NCBI GenBank assembly: GCA_035235625.1
Contig: CP141144.1
Span: forward strand, 28,641,014 to 28,705,013
Origin: Saururus chinensis
Lineage: Eukaryota > Streptophyta > Magnoliopsida > Piperales > Saururaceae
Reading direction: 5' to 3'
Length of the DNA stretch: 64,000 nucleotides
In this document: positions 48,030-59,461 of the stretch, piece after piece
How positions within the stretch are numbered: the first letter of the stretch is position 1
Layout: each line of letters opens with the position of its first letter
Notes under the pieces: generated by a model
The model's input: only the letters and a program-made list of their open reading frames with translations
The model's database searches: none
Told to the model about the DNA's origin: nothing
Translations under genes and position numbers: made by a program

Positions 48030-48860
48030 AGGTTTGCTAACTTATTTTATTTTATTTGTTTACAAGTATAACAAACTGATTTCGGAATTTCCATTTCACA
48101 ATCTAAGTTTGCTAAAGATCTTGTGAAAAAATTTGGTCATTAAGATACAAAACATACCGAGACATCTATGTTTCCTTCTGTCAAGTTATGGAAAGATGCT
48201 TCAGTAAATCTGTTAAACAGACCATGCATAGAAGTATGATTGGTAGTCTATTGCATTTAAATTCTAGTCACCCAAATATTTGTTTGTATAGGAGTATATG
48301 TTAGATATCAAGCGATTTCTAAAGAATCCCACAAGATAACTGTGAAGAGAATAGTAAATATGTGAGTGGATCTACATGATATGGATTATGCTATCCATTT
48401 GATGCTACTTCTCAATTAGTAGGATACTCAGATTCCGATTGGGAAGGAAATTTAGATAATAAAAAAAGTATTTCATGAAGATCTTTTATTTAAGAAATTG
48501 CTTAGTTTCTTGGCAAAGTAAAAAGTAAAACTGTGTTTCTTTATCAACTACTGACACTAAATATAAATATGCTAGTAGTGGTTGTATAGAATTAATGTGG
48601 ATGAAAATGATGTTATTTGATTATGTAATATGCCAGGGCATGATTACTTTATATTGTAATAATATAAGTTAAATAAAAATTTCTCAAATTCCTATTCAAC
48701 ACTCTCATACAAAATATATTGATATTAGACATCATTTTATTCAAACATAATTTAGCAAAATTGTAATTGGCTGATATTTTTACAAAAACTTTGGATTTTA
48801 ATAGGTTCATTAATCTAACTAAAAGCCATAGGATTTTCTTGCCTAGAGTAATTTTTCTAA
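48030..48860 (+). pseudogene. Copia RNase H and C-terminus
   Basis: Recognisable pieces: LVGYSDSDWEGN near 48418, KSIS, the STTDTKY equivalent near 48545, ELMWMKMM, YIDIRHHF near 48715-48735 and LADIFTKTLD near 48770-48800. All are separated by stops or shifts. This is the normal end of a copia polyprotein, about 200 bp before the LTR. Confidence 0.85.
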
Positions 48861-49044
48861 GAACTTTTGTTCCTTGCTTTGATTGAAAAAAAAAATTGCG
48901 ACATGAAACACAACAAAAAACTATTTTCATTTTTTAGTTTTTTTATAGTTTTGATTTGGCTTAACTTGATTTAAGTCTAGTTTGTTTCATTGTCATAAAT
49001 GGTTTAGAAAAATAAAAGAAAATTTTTGAGTTCATGTGTTTTTT

Positions 49045-50238
49045 TAAACATATAGCTGACATATCATCTTAGAGTGTAATTTGAAGTTGATGTCGTCGAG
49101 TCAGATTTGGAACTGACATACTTGAAAAATGGGAGCATAAATGTTCTTATGGATGAAGATAAAAGTCTGAAGAATGTTGAAGGGTTTTGAAACTTATTCA
49201 GATCACATTCACAAACAAAAATCACGGAGTAGTTTTAGAAGTTATTTGTGAGGTTTCAGAAGGTTTTAGGGTAAAAGGGAAAAAGGTCAAAATGATAAAT
49301 TATAGGAAGAATGATCAACCACTTCACAGAGGGAAGAAGTAAATGATCAACCGCCAATTGATTTAGCCCTATGCAAAATCAAGCTGAGAGTTATCAATCA
49401 GTCGCTTGAAGTATTGTGCACAAAATAAATAGTGAACAATTTGTCACTATTTGGAATGATGTATTATTTTAAGGACACGTTACATTAATTAAGCCATTCT
49501 AATTTCAATTTCATTCCTTATTCAAGTCCAAGAAAAAAACCGACTTAAAGAGCTATATAAGGATTAAGAAATCACAAAATTTGAAAGAGGAAAACCAAGA
49601 GGAGATTGCAGAAAAAAGGTTTATACCTTTGCACATTGTTTTCCAAAGGAGAATTCACATACAGCTTTGATTTGAAGATATATGGTACATTGAAGAAGAC
49701 AATCTACAACTAAAAGAGCTTAAACACAGAGATTTCAAAGGTTTGTGTCAGCAAATCTTAAATAGGAAATTGAGGATTTATCAAGCACAAAGTCAATACA
49801 ACAGTAGGTACTTGTTATATACAAGAAGAAGATAGAGACAAGGCAAGGAGGAAGAAGTTTCAAGTGCTTCAAGAAAAAGAGTTGAAGGCCAAAAACAACA
49901 ATCTAATGAAGAGAAGCTTGTGTTAGAGTAAAAAAAAGGCTTGTGGTTTGCTTGTGTTAATGTAAAGCCTTTGTTTCTATTGTATTGATTTGCTTCCTAT
50001 GGAATTGCCGTAGTTTTTTTTCCATGTTAGGGTTTTCCACGATAAACTATTGTTTTCATGTGTGCATTGAATGATGATCGTTGATTGATTGATATATCAT
50101 GAGTGAGATTTGAGAGAATATTATTTTGATTTCACTACGTTTAAAAATTTAGTGGAAAGAGGCTATAACTCATAGTCTTTATTCTTGTTGATAATCAACT
50201 AAGGAAAATGTAGTGATTCACGGATATTAAACTTACAA
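49045..50238 (+). repeat. Copia LTR 1 (between E1 pol and a second gag)
   Basis: Aligned with LTR 2 at 52560-53765 (GTCGAGTCAGAT, TTCTTATGGAT, GAAGAATGTTGAAG, TGTTAGGGTTTTCCACG, GATTGATATATCATGAGTGAG) and, reversed, with LTRs B and D. Ends near GGATATTAAACTTAC followed by TGGTAG, a decayed PBS. The 5' edge is uncertain by some tens of bases. Confidence 0.75.
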
Positions 50239-52430
50239 ATGGTAGTTGATGTTTAATTATTGAAAATTGTTTTTGCCACATGTTATCAATTAGATTTGTC
50301 ATGTTAGTGCTTTATAACCTTGTTTAAATTTCTAAAATTTGATTTATTGTGCTAGTGTTTGAATTCTTAATTTTTCTGAAGTATACTTGTTTTTCTTTTA
50401 GAAATGCTTGATTAGACTTGTTGAATTGTGTAGCCTAGATTGCAAGTTGCTTCTCTCATAATTTTCCTTGATTCAAGTACTTAGTTTGTAGTGCTTGTGT
50501 TGTTTATATTGGTTTAAATTCAATTGTCGGTTTGAATAACTCAATGAATGAATATGGAGTTTTGGGAAATTCAATGAATATATCTCTTTGTTTGATGGAC
50601 AAAATTTCTCATATTGAAGAAATAGGATGTGAGCATTTATGCAAATGCTTACAAAGAATGCCTAAAAGCATTTGTTAAAGGTTGGAGTCCTCCAATGACC
50701 AAAGATAAGGAAGGAAACTCAATTATATAAGATAAATCTAAATGGGATGAGAATGAGATTAGACTTGTTAATTAAAATAGAAACCCCTTAGTGGATTATT
50801 TAATGTTGTAGGAAAATCACAACATCGGTTGATCTCTAATTGTGTGTCTGCCAAAGTTGTTTGGGAATAATTGGTACAACATAATGAGGGAACTAAGGCT
50901 TTGAAGGTGTCTAGGCCACAAGTGTTGAACAGAGTTTGAAAATAATGTATAGAGTGAAGAAGAGACAATTTTTGAATTCTATGCTAAATTTTTAGACATA
51001 GTCAACACATGTGATCAACTAGGACAGCCTATACCTAAATACCTTATTGTGAGAAAGCTTTTAAGTTCATTTTCCTCAAAATTTAAGATTAATGTGGCTA
51101 CCATTAACAAATCAAAGAAAATTGACACCTTAGAAGTTTTTAGGTGCAAGAAGTCTTATGAGAACAAAAAGGAGTTGATGGAAAAGTATAGGAAAATAGA
51201 ATGCCCTAAAAGCATCTAGAAAAACTTCTAGGAAAAATAAAGTATTAAACACCTTAGATGAATCTGAAGAATTTGAAAATCATGAAGAGCTAATGCTTTT
51301 ATTTGCTGAGAAATTGAAGAAATTCATGAAAACTCAAAACTTTAAATTTGGCAATAAGGGACAAAATTCTTGGAAGAAACAAGAAGAGAAGTAAGATGAG
51401 AGGCAAACTAAACAAGATAAGCATAATATGAAATACTTTGAATGCAGTATGTTAAGTCACTTTGCTGCTAATTGTCCTAACTTGTTTTCTAAGAATTCTT
51501 CTGATGGTAAGACCAAGTAGTTAAAGTGGTTTGATTCTAAGAAAAAGGAAAATGGTATTTTAAGCAACTTACTTTGATTAGTTCTCTTCTGAAGAACAAC
51601 TATGCAACTATATTGCCTTCTATGCAAGTGTGAAGGATGATAGTTCTAATGAAGATTCTCATGAGTCTACTTATCTTGAAGAGAACATAGAGTCTGAAGT
51701 TGATTTTGGTGATTCAGAAAACGAAAAGCCTTGAGAAAAAGTTATAGAAGAAAGAAGATGAACTATATAGTTTTGTTTTCTCAAGAGGCAAATAGGTTAG
51801 TGGAGTCGAATAAAAGACTTGAAGAGAAATGAATGACCTTAAGAAAGACCTAGAGAGTGAGAAAGAGAAATCTAGTGCTCTCAATAGAGAAATCATGTCA
51901 ACTAAAGAAAAATTAAATGATTTCAAGAGTAGAAAAATGAAGTTGGAGATTATGCTCAACTTCGATCAAACCAACAAAATGGGCTTAGGTTTTAGGACTT
52001 TCATGTCTACCCCCTTAGCAAAACCTACAATCTTTGTGGCAGCAAAAGAGAGTGATAATGAACCTAATATAGTGCCCAACCCACCTAGCTCAAGAGTTAA
52101 AAGAGGAAGGATAAGTTCTAGTATTGTAGGTATGTGTGATATTTTCCATAGTGAGACACATATTATAAGAGAATGTCCTAAGAATTATCTTTTCAAACTT
52201 AGGTCAATGTAGAATGAGAAGAGGCACATTGCCTCCTCTACCCCTAAGTTGCCCCACTAACTGTATGAAAATAAGATGAAGTGAGTGTGGGTAAAGAAAG
52301 TTGATCTTCAAGCCTTAAAAGATCAATTAGGAAAAGCAAGGATGTCTACCTTAGGTTGTCTTAAGATTTGATGACTAGGCAAGGCTAAGGAGACTTACAT
52401 CTCTAAGTAAGAGATTTTGATTTGTGTCCA
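50239..52430 (+). pseudogene. Second copia gag (E2), no pol
   Basis: After a leader, gag of the UBN2 type is readable in pieces: FGNFNE-type start near 50560, EFYAKFLDIVNTCDQLGQP near 50970-51030, LIVRKLLSSFSSKFK, then a CCHC knuckle near 51428-51480 whose first Cys is Tyr (YFEC....H....CP). A coiled coil is the open frame 51829-52212 (NDLKKDLESEKEKSSALN), ending in a second CX3H-type segment (IIRECPKN). Protease, integrase and RT are absent: LTR 2 follows at 52560. Confidence 0.8.
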
Positions 52431-52559
52431 TGATTTAACCTTTTATATCATTTGCAGATTCATGTTTTTTTGGTTTTATAGTATTTTTCTTTTTTTTACA
52501 TGTCTTTCATTCATAAGTTATGAATTAAAAAAAAATAGAATATGATCAAAAGAATATAT

Positions 52560-53765
52560 GAATCACATGTCAAGTTTATTAGTAGATTTCTTTGTCAAAA
52601 TTTTGTCAAAAAACCTTGTATATGTATTAAGTATTAGAATATGATTTGATGTAGTTGTGGTCGAGTCAGATAGATATTGACAGACTTGAAAAATAGAAGC
52701 AGACGTGTTCTTATGGATCAAGCAGAATAATGAAGAATGTTGAAGTTTTTTTAAGCTTATTTTGAGCACATTCACTTACAAAAATCACTTAGAGAAGTTA
52801 CAGAAGTGATTATAGATATTTCAAAAGATTTTAGGGCAAAAAGGGTAAAATGATATATTATAGGCAGAGTAATCGATCACCTACTGATTCGGCCTTGTGC
52901 AAAATGAAGCCAAGAGTTATTGATTGATCGCTCTCGAGAATCAATATATCGCTTGAAGTATTGTGTGCACAAAATAAACAGTGAACAATCAATCACTTCA
53001 AGAATAAACTACCCTAATTAAGACATTTTGATTTTAATTTATTTCCTTATTAAGTCCAAGATGAAACTTACTTAAAGAGCTATATACGGGTTATGAAATC
53101 ATGAAATTTGGAAAGGAAAACCTAGTAGAGATTAGTGAAAACTGGTTTATACCTTTCACATTGTTTTGCAAAGGAGACTTCACATGAAGCTTTGAGATGA
53201 AGATCTATGGTGAATTGAAGAAGACAATCCACAATTAAAGAAGCTTATGCATAAAGATATTAAAGGTTTGTTGTAACAAATCTTTAATTGAAGATTCTAC
53301 AAAGTCAATACAACAAGAGGTGTTTGTTAAAAGACTAGAAGAAGACAAAAACAAGGTGAGGTGGAACAAGATTCAAGTGTTTGGGAGAGAAAACTTGAAG
53401 GCAAGCAACAACGATCTAAAGAGGAGGAGCTTATGTTAGATTCTAAACAAGCTGGGTGGTTTGCTTGTTTCAATGAAAAGTTTTGGTTTCTAGTGCATTG
53501 ATTTGATTCCTTTAGAACTGGCATAGTTTTTTACCTTGTTAGGGTTTTCCACGTTACATTTCTATGTTCATGTGTGGATTGAATGATGGTGATTGAATGA
53601 TGATGGTTGATTGATTGATATATCATGAGTGAGATTTAAGATAATATTAGTTTGATTCTGCTATGTATAAAAATTTTGCACAAAGTGGCTAGAACTTGTA
53701 GTTTTGCACAAAGTGGACTAAGGAAAATATGATGATCTGCTAGCTTATTAGACAAATATTAAGCA
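52560..53765 (+). repeat. Copia LTR 2
   Basis: Same family as LTR 1 (see phrases there). Ends near AAATATTAAGCACATAA followed by TGGTCA, again a PBS-like remnant, which hints that another interior once followed. Confidence 0.75.
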
Positions 53766-54860
53766 CATAATGGTCATTGCAATTTATGCGAAAAAAGTCC
53801 CAAAATCAGCTTATTGTTGGTGGACTCATCGATGTATTGTCCAAGTCCCTGATGACCATCAGTAACTTATTGATGCATCTATCCCTTGCTAATAGTGGAA
53901 TAAATATGAAAATTACCCTCATTGACATCTTTATCGACACATCGACATCATTGTCGATGACCTACTGGTAAGACATTGATGTAGCATTGGTTTACCAATA
54001 TTATTTTATTTTCTTCTTTTGACATCAGTGGCTTCTTTGACACGTCAATGATTTCACCAATGAAAGGGAAAGTGATAGAATTTTATATGATCATCCAAAT
54101 AACCTCCTGCCATAAAGATATCAATTATCACATGAAGAGAATAAATGGAAGTTTTTTAGCTTAACAAAAGATATTCATACAAGATTCATAATCATCATAA
54201 ACAACATAGCATATCATTCAACAATGGCCCAATCAAAATTTAATGCATATACTACTCTATCATCATCCATCAACATGAATTTCATGCTATAGAATTATAG
54301 TTTAATGTTAGGAATCCTACCACTATTCAAATAATGAAGAGATATCGACAAATTCATTTCTTGTTTCCTTTGACTCGCCCTACTAGCTAATCTGCACAAA
54401 AGTCGGAGAGTTCCTACCTTTTGGGTCAAAAAGATTTGTCAAAGGTATTTATAAGGAATTCTAGAAACTGAATTTTTGTGCATAACCTAATCTAAAAACT
54501 TCCTTGATTGGAATTTTGAAACCTTTTGTAGGTTGGTTCCAGTGTCACCAATGCATGGAATCCTAATGATAGAAGAAATACGGCTTCATCGGTGAATCTA
54601 TCTAAACAGCAAACCTCACCGATAGAAAATTTATTGTCCCATTGGTAGGTTCATCAACACGGTGAACCTTGCCGATAGGGAAAATACTATTTCACTAACA
54701 AGTTTGTCGACCTGTCGGTGACTTAGCTATAGAATTTTGATCTTCAAAATAAATAAAAATTTCTATATCTTCTTACATATCATCATTATTACTTTCTTGA
54801 GTAATTTACTCTACATTATTATAATTTTAAAGGTTTGAAAATTCTATTAAAAAATTATAG
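53766..54860. other. Unassigned repeat-like region
   Basis: No coding domain. Phrases such as CACCGATAG, GCCGATAGGG and ATCGGTGA recur between 53825 and 54720, like subterminal motifs of a DNA transposon, but no terminal repeat was found. Confidence 0.4.
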
Positions 54861-55897
54861 GAATCAAATAATATCTATCTAATCAACCTACGGATCACCA
54901 CATTACCCCTAATCTGATTATATTACAAAAAAAAAGACTATAAGATATGGCTTCATTGTCAAACTACCAACCTTTGTTTTGACTCTAAGACACTCCTTTT
55001 GTTTAGTTCTCTGTAAATTCTTGTCATTGTTGGTCTTTAAGCCTTCTCCCTCAAGAACTTGAAACATTAATCTCTTCTTGCTTTGTCTTTGTCATTTTGT
55101 AGCCTCCAACAAGCTCCTCTTGTTGTCATTGATAAATTTTTGCAACTCCTCTTTGAAATTTCTTTGTGAAATCTCTTCTTTTAGTGTGGATGAGCTTCAT
55201 AAATTCAATAATTGTCATCGCTTGAACCTCTTATGAATTCCCAAGGGAAATAATAAGTTTTTATTATTCACTATTAGCAATTTTTTTAATTATAATTGTT
55301 TCTCCCTTCTCCAACTTTTTCAAAGTTTTCCTCTCTAGGTCTCCAAAAGGATTTGACTCTTTGATTATTCACTATTAGCAATTGATAGTTTTAGACAAAT
55401 ATTGATCATTCACTATTTTATGAACACACGACTCCTTGAGCAATCTATCGGTCCGTGAAGCGATTGATTAATCAATTCTCTACTTTGTTTAATATAAGCT
55501 GATTCAGGTGTGAATCGTCAATTCTTCAAATTCGTGGAACTGTTCACTAGTGATCAATCAATTCAATCAACACATAACTCTAGTGATCAACCGGTGGTAT
55601 TGTTCATTGATAGGCTTGCCTTTTTTACCCTAAATCCTTCTGAAGCCCCTAAAATCACTTCTAAAGCAAATGTATGATTTGAATATGCTTCAAAACCCGT
55701 CAACATCCTTTAGTCATCTATCTTAATCTATAAGAACATGTTTGCTCCTATTTTTGAAGTTCATCAATAACAAACCTAACTCGACTACAAGTACATATAG
55801 ATAGGTTTTAAGATTAATTATATACTTAAGACTTCTAACATAATTTTGACAAAGAAATTAGTCAATTAACCTAATGTATGACACATATGTTTTAACA
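54861..55897 (-). repeat. LTR D, 3' side of a minus-strand copia gag element
   Basis: Minus strand begins TGTTAAAACATATGTG after polypurine AAGGGGGACA (55899-55907). Reads colinear with plus-strand LTRs 1 and 2 (GTCGAGTTAGG, GAGCAAACATGTTCTTATAGA). The left edge matches the AATAT.CATCTAA end shared with LTRs A and B. Confidence 0.75.
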
Positions 55898-57068
55898 ATG
55901 TCCCCCTTGACTAATTCTATTCAAAGCACTATACAATTGAAAATTAAAAAGAAAATTACAACTCTTTACATAGTGCATTGACTTTAAGTTTGTACAAATG
56001 ACTTAACACATATACCCATTAGAATTGATCTTGAAAAGCCTTATTTAACCCTGTAACTATATTGCACACTTAAAATCTAAATTATTTGTACAAATTAGGT
56101 GTAAAATTATTTAAGTATGAATTATCATAACTTTCTTTAGTTTTAGATTTTTTAATAACACATTGACTAAGGAGATTTATGTTGTGTTTAATAGCTTCAA
56201 TTTTTCTAATTAAGAATGACTTATGTTTATCACTCTTTTGATGTTCTTTCTAATGGTAGACTTTAGATTTTGATTCTTAGGAGGATTCTTAGGTGTTGAC
56301 ACATTGTTAACTTGTGGAACCACGTTTTTAGTATGTATGAGTTCTTTGGCTTTGACAAACTTAGTGACACCCTTAGAATAATTGAATTTGATTATGTAAA
56401 CCCTAGTTCTCATTTATCACTACTATCTTGTCCCATGTAAAGAATTTTATAACTTTTCTTGCCTTAGAGTTAAAGATTTTAATTGTTCTTAAGAAACTTT
56501 AAATTCAATCCCTAGATCTTCAATCTTTTTCACATGTACTTCATTCTCTAAGAATTTTGTCTTACCTTGAAGATTACTTTTATCAGATTTAAAGTCATCA
56601 AACGTCTCATTTGTAAAATTAAGTTCATTCTTTGAAGACCTAAATTTTCTTCTTTCTTTCTGAAGTTCACTCTTCAAGTTTGAACCTCTTTCTCTAGTTC
56701 TTCTTTATCTTCAGCTAATTGAATATTTTTAATACAAATAGATACAATTATGTCCTCATTTATTTAGATAATCTTCTCTAATTGTTATACTTTTTACTAG
56801 ACTCAATGGATTTCTAAAAAGAATGGTAACATATAAATCTTCATTATTGCAAGAAGAATAACTACTATACATGATAACTCAATCATGAATGAGTAAATAA
56901 GTTCAAACAAACACACCATAAACACCAAAAAATACACTTTTGGTTAGATTGAGTAAGTCTAAGAGGAATTGATCAACACTAACACAACAAACTTGATATA
57001 TACATGTAAAACTTGATAAATAGTATGAATTAAAAACATATTTCAAACTGAAATTCTCAATTACTGAT
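55898..57068 (-). pseudogene. Minus-strand copia gag remnant (element D)
   Basis: Coiled-coil-like frames at 56677-56489 (SELQKERRKFRSSKNELNF) and 56413-56210 (basic, KNPPKNQNLKS) resemble the gag C-terminal region of E2. Protease, integrase and RT are absent. LTR sequence lies on both sides, so this mirrors the LTR-gag-LTR arrangement on the plus strand. Confidence 0.65.
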
Positions 57069-57552
57069 TGAGAGTTTAATATTCATCTAACTGTGGGTAG
57101 TGTGTCACTAGAATGCCCCAATTTTGATGATCTTACAAAGATAAAAGACTATTAGTTATAACCTCTATGCACAAGAATTTGTTTTGAAGCAGAATAAAGA
57201 AACCCTAATACTTAAACATCATTCATTATCATTCTATATATCAAACCAAACATGTATAACACAAAAAGACACATAAATTTAACATGGAAAATACATCAAG
57301 GATGAAAAACCACAACAGCCTCAACAAGGCCAATTCATTGCTCTAGGAAGACATAAATTGCAAGAGACAAAATAACCAACCAACCTCTAGACATAAAACA
57401 AAAAAACTCATTCTTTAATTGTTGATCTTCTTTTGAGATTCTTCAACTCCTTTGAAAAATTTGTTGCATCTCCTCTTTTATTTGTTGTGCGAGAAACTTC
57501 TCAGTTAGTTGTGTATCAACATGAATCCACCATGAATAACTACTTATATTTT
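57069..57552 (-). repeat. Truncated second LTR of element D
   Basis: Left end TGAGAGTTTAATATTCATC matches LTRs A, B and D. It continues through material resembling 37850-38400 and breaks off near 57552, where the composition changes to GC-richer, low-copy-looking sequence. Confidence 0.65.
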
Positions 57553-57559
57553 TTTACAT

Positions 57560-58030
57560 TCTGGCACATGACCTTTGTGTGACAAAGATGTAGGTATTGG
57601 GCTTTGCCCCCAATTAGAGCATCCTCGGGAGGACTTGAGAAGCGAGGGCCATTGGCACAGGCCTTGATGATGATGGTACTGTAGGCCACAATATCGGGCA
57701 TGGCGCCCATGTTGGGCATGAGAGTAGGAGTGTTTCAAGTTCTTGGGGTCGTCGCACTCCTTGATGACGGACTTCTTGTTACTCGATTCATCATAATTGT
57801 GTGAGTAGTTTTGATGGGTTGAGGGGCCAAAGAAGGGGACTCGTTTGTAAAGATTTCGGTTATAAAAGAAGAGGCAGAGGGGGTGGAGTGTGGAAGCATC
57901 ACCCAGGAGTAGAGGTCTCTTCTTCTATTAGGAAGACACCACGATGGGAACAAAGAAAGAGCAGGTGGGAGATGAAGTGTAATGGTAAGAGAATGCTAAA
58001 AACATATTTGGGACTTGAGCAACAAGCACT
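57560..58030 (-). other. Coding-like island of unknown identity
   Basis: GC-richer than its surroundings. The minus strand has a CT-rich leader-like stretch (58030-57800) then overlapping frames at 57953-57735 and 57738-57544. One frame reads NKKSVIKECDDPKNLKHSYS. Another, shifted by one base, reads MGAMPDIVAYSTIII, which resembles a pentatricopeptide repeat helix pair. I cannot tell which frame was real, and no full PPR motif array is present. Possibly an exon or gene fragment with a frameshift. Confidence 0.3.
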
Positions 58031-58183
58031 ATGAGAGATCAAACAAAGAGAGGCGTGAGGATGATGGTAAAAAGGTTAGAAAAATGTGATATATGAGAAA
58101 TGAGAAATCGTGTGAAATTTTTTTGAAAAATCAATATTCTTTAGGACAACGACTTGAACTTTGGTAAAACCTTCACATTCCTC

Positions 58184-58505
58184 TTAGCAAGCAGGTATAG
58201 TTTGCTGTTTTGGGTCCAATGGGTTAGAATTGCAATTATATGCATCAGGGCCCTCTATCTCTTCAAACATGTGCTGGACTAAATATTTGTAGCCCGCGAA
58301 TCTAAATTCTGGTGGAAATGAAATAAGCTCCGGGAAAGTACGACAAGAACTCAGGTCGAAAGTAACAAGTGCATCGGGTTGTACGGACATCGAACGCATA
58401 AGGGTGTTCATTGCATGTCTTTCTGGACCTTGTTTTATGTTTCATATCTTTTTCCGTCTCGCCGAGGAGTGGTTGTTCATTGTGGGCTTTTGGAAGCTTC
58501 TCCAT
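58184..58505 (-). other. Overlapping open frames, unrecognised
   Basis: Two minus-strand frames (58411-58184, 75 residues; 58505-58302, 67 residues) with mixed composition (FPPEFRFAGYKYLVQHMFEE; EQPLLGETEKDMKHK). There is no known motif and no supporting splice structure. Chance or a decayed exon. Confidence 0.2.
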
Positions 58506-58812
58506 TTCCTCATTTGGAAACCCTCATAAAGACATGAGTACAGTGAAAGTCCCAACTGTATAACGTCACTTATGTAAAAATCGATCTATTTCTTGAATGT
58601 TTCACGTCCAAATTTTATTGGTTGGACTCGCAAAATTCAACGACCGACCATGTTCGAGAAAGATAAACTTGAGGCCAAATCAAGTCTACTTTAGAATCAA
58701 CGGAGGAATGAATAAGCATAAATATTTCATTAGGACCACTTCTCCCTTTCGAAGCTTTCACAAGACCTAGGGAAAGTGCATTAAGGAATAAGAACAGTTG
58801 GTAGTAAGAATA

Positions 58813-59026
58813 ATATTCCTTTCGTCCCATAAAGAGTGTCTTAAGTGTAAGTAGTAAAATTTAAGAAAGAATAGGATACAGTATTAAAACATGGCAAAAA
58901 ATACAAGTTTTACTTTCCAAAGTCCGCCTCTTAATAGTAATCCATTGTACAAAGTGGACAAAGCATACACTTTTTGAGACACAGGCTTATCCAAATCCAG
59001 ACACTTTTTATGGGACGGATGGAATA
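58813..59026. mobile_element. Stowaway-like MITE upstream of FT
   Basis: Terminal inverted repeats TATTCCTTTCGTCCCATAAA (left) and the reverse of TTTATGGGACGGATGGAATA (right) enclose about 214 bp of AT-rich non-coding DNA. The CGTCCCATAAA core is typical of Stowaway (Tc1/mariner-derived) MITEs. It lies about 435 bp upstream of the FT start codon. Confidence 0.8.
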
Positions 59027-59385
59027 TATGGGTCTGAATGTTGTTTGGGATAGCTGATCTATGTTCATGTACCGCACTCTATTCCACTCTGCTGAAACTT
59101 GTACAAGTATCCGATATCTATTTATATCACAAGTGGGAGTGGAAGATTAGATGCAGTCACGTTTGTGATCTATGTAGAATCTACTACAATATCTAATCAT
59201 AAGTCTTCTTGAGCCAATATCAGAATAGATTTTTGGTGCAAGCATTTTCAAGGGAAAGGGCAGATTCCTATCTTTGAAATGCTTGCAAGCCATTGGAGTA
59301 AAGCAGATTCCAGATATTGAATGGAAATAAGGTAAAGAAGAAAGATGTAGATATGCAAAGTTGGCATCCTTGAGATCACTCTCTC

Positions 59386-59393
59386 TATATATA
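59386..59393 (+). promoter_or_regulatory. Probable TATA box of the FT-like gene
   Basis: TATATATA after a CT run, 69 bp before the FT ATG. It implies a 5' leader of about 40 bases. No CArG box or other known FT element was identified with confidence. Confidence 0.5.
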
Positions 59394-59461
59394 GGATACT
59401 CTTGCTTGTATTCCTTGCCAAGACAGTTACTAATCTCTCCTTGTTTCCAAGTAGTAATCTC

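Larger units (their letters stand above)
42050..48860 (+). mobile_element. Ty1/copia element E1, coding region, dead
   Basis: On the plus strand in Ty1/copia order: gag end (42050-42264 and 43459-43850), protease, GAG-pre-integrase, integrase, reverse transcriptase, RNase H. Two solo LTRs are inserted (42265-43458 in gag and 44654-46578 in integrase), each with a perfect TSD. The 3' side leads into an LTR at about 49045. Stops and frameshifts occur in every domain except protease and the RT core. Confidence 0.85.
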
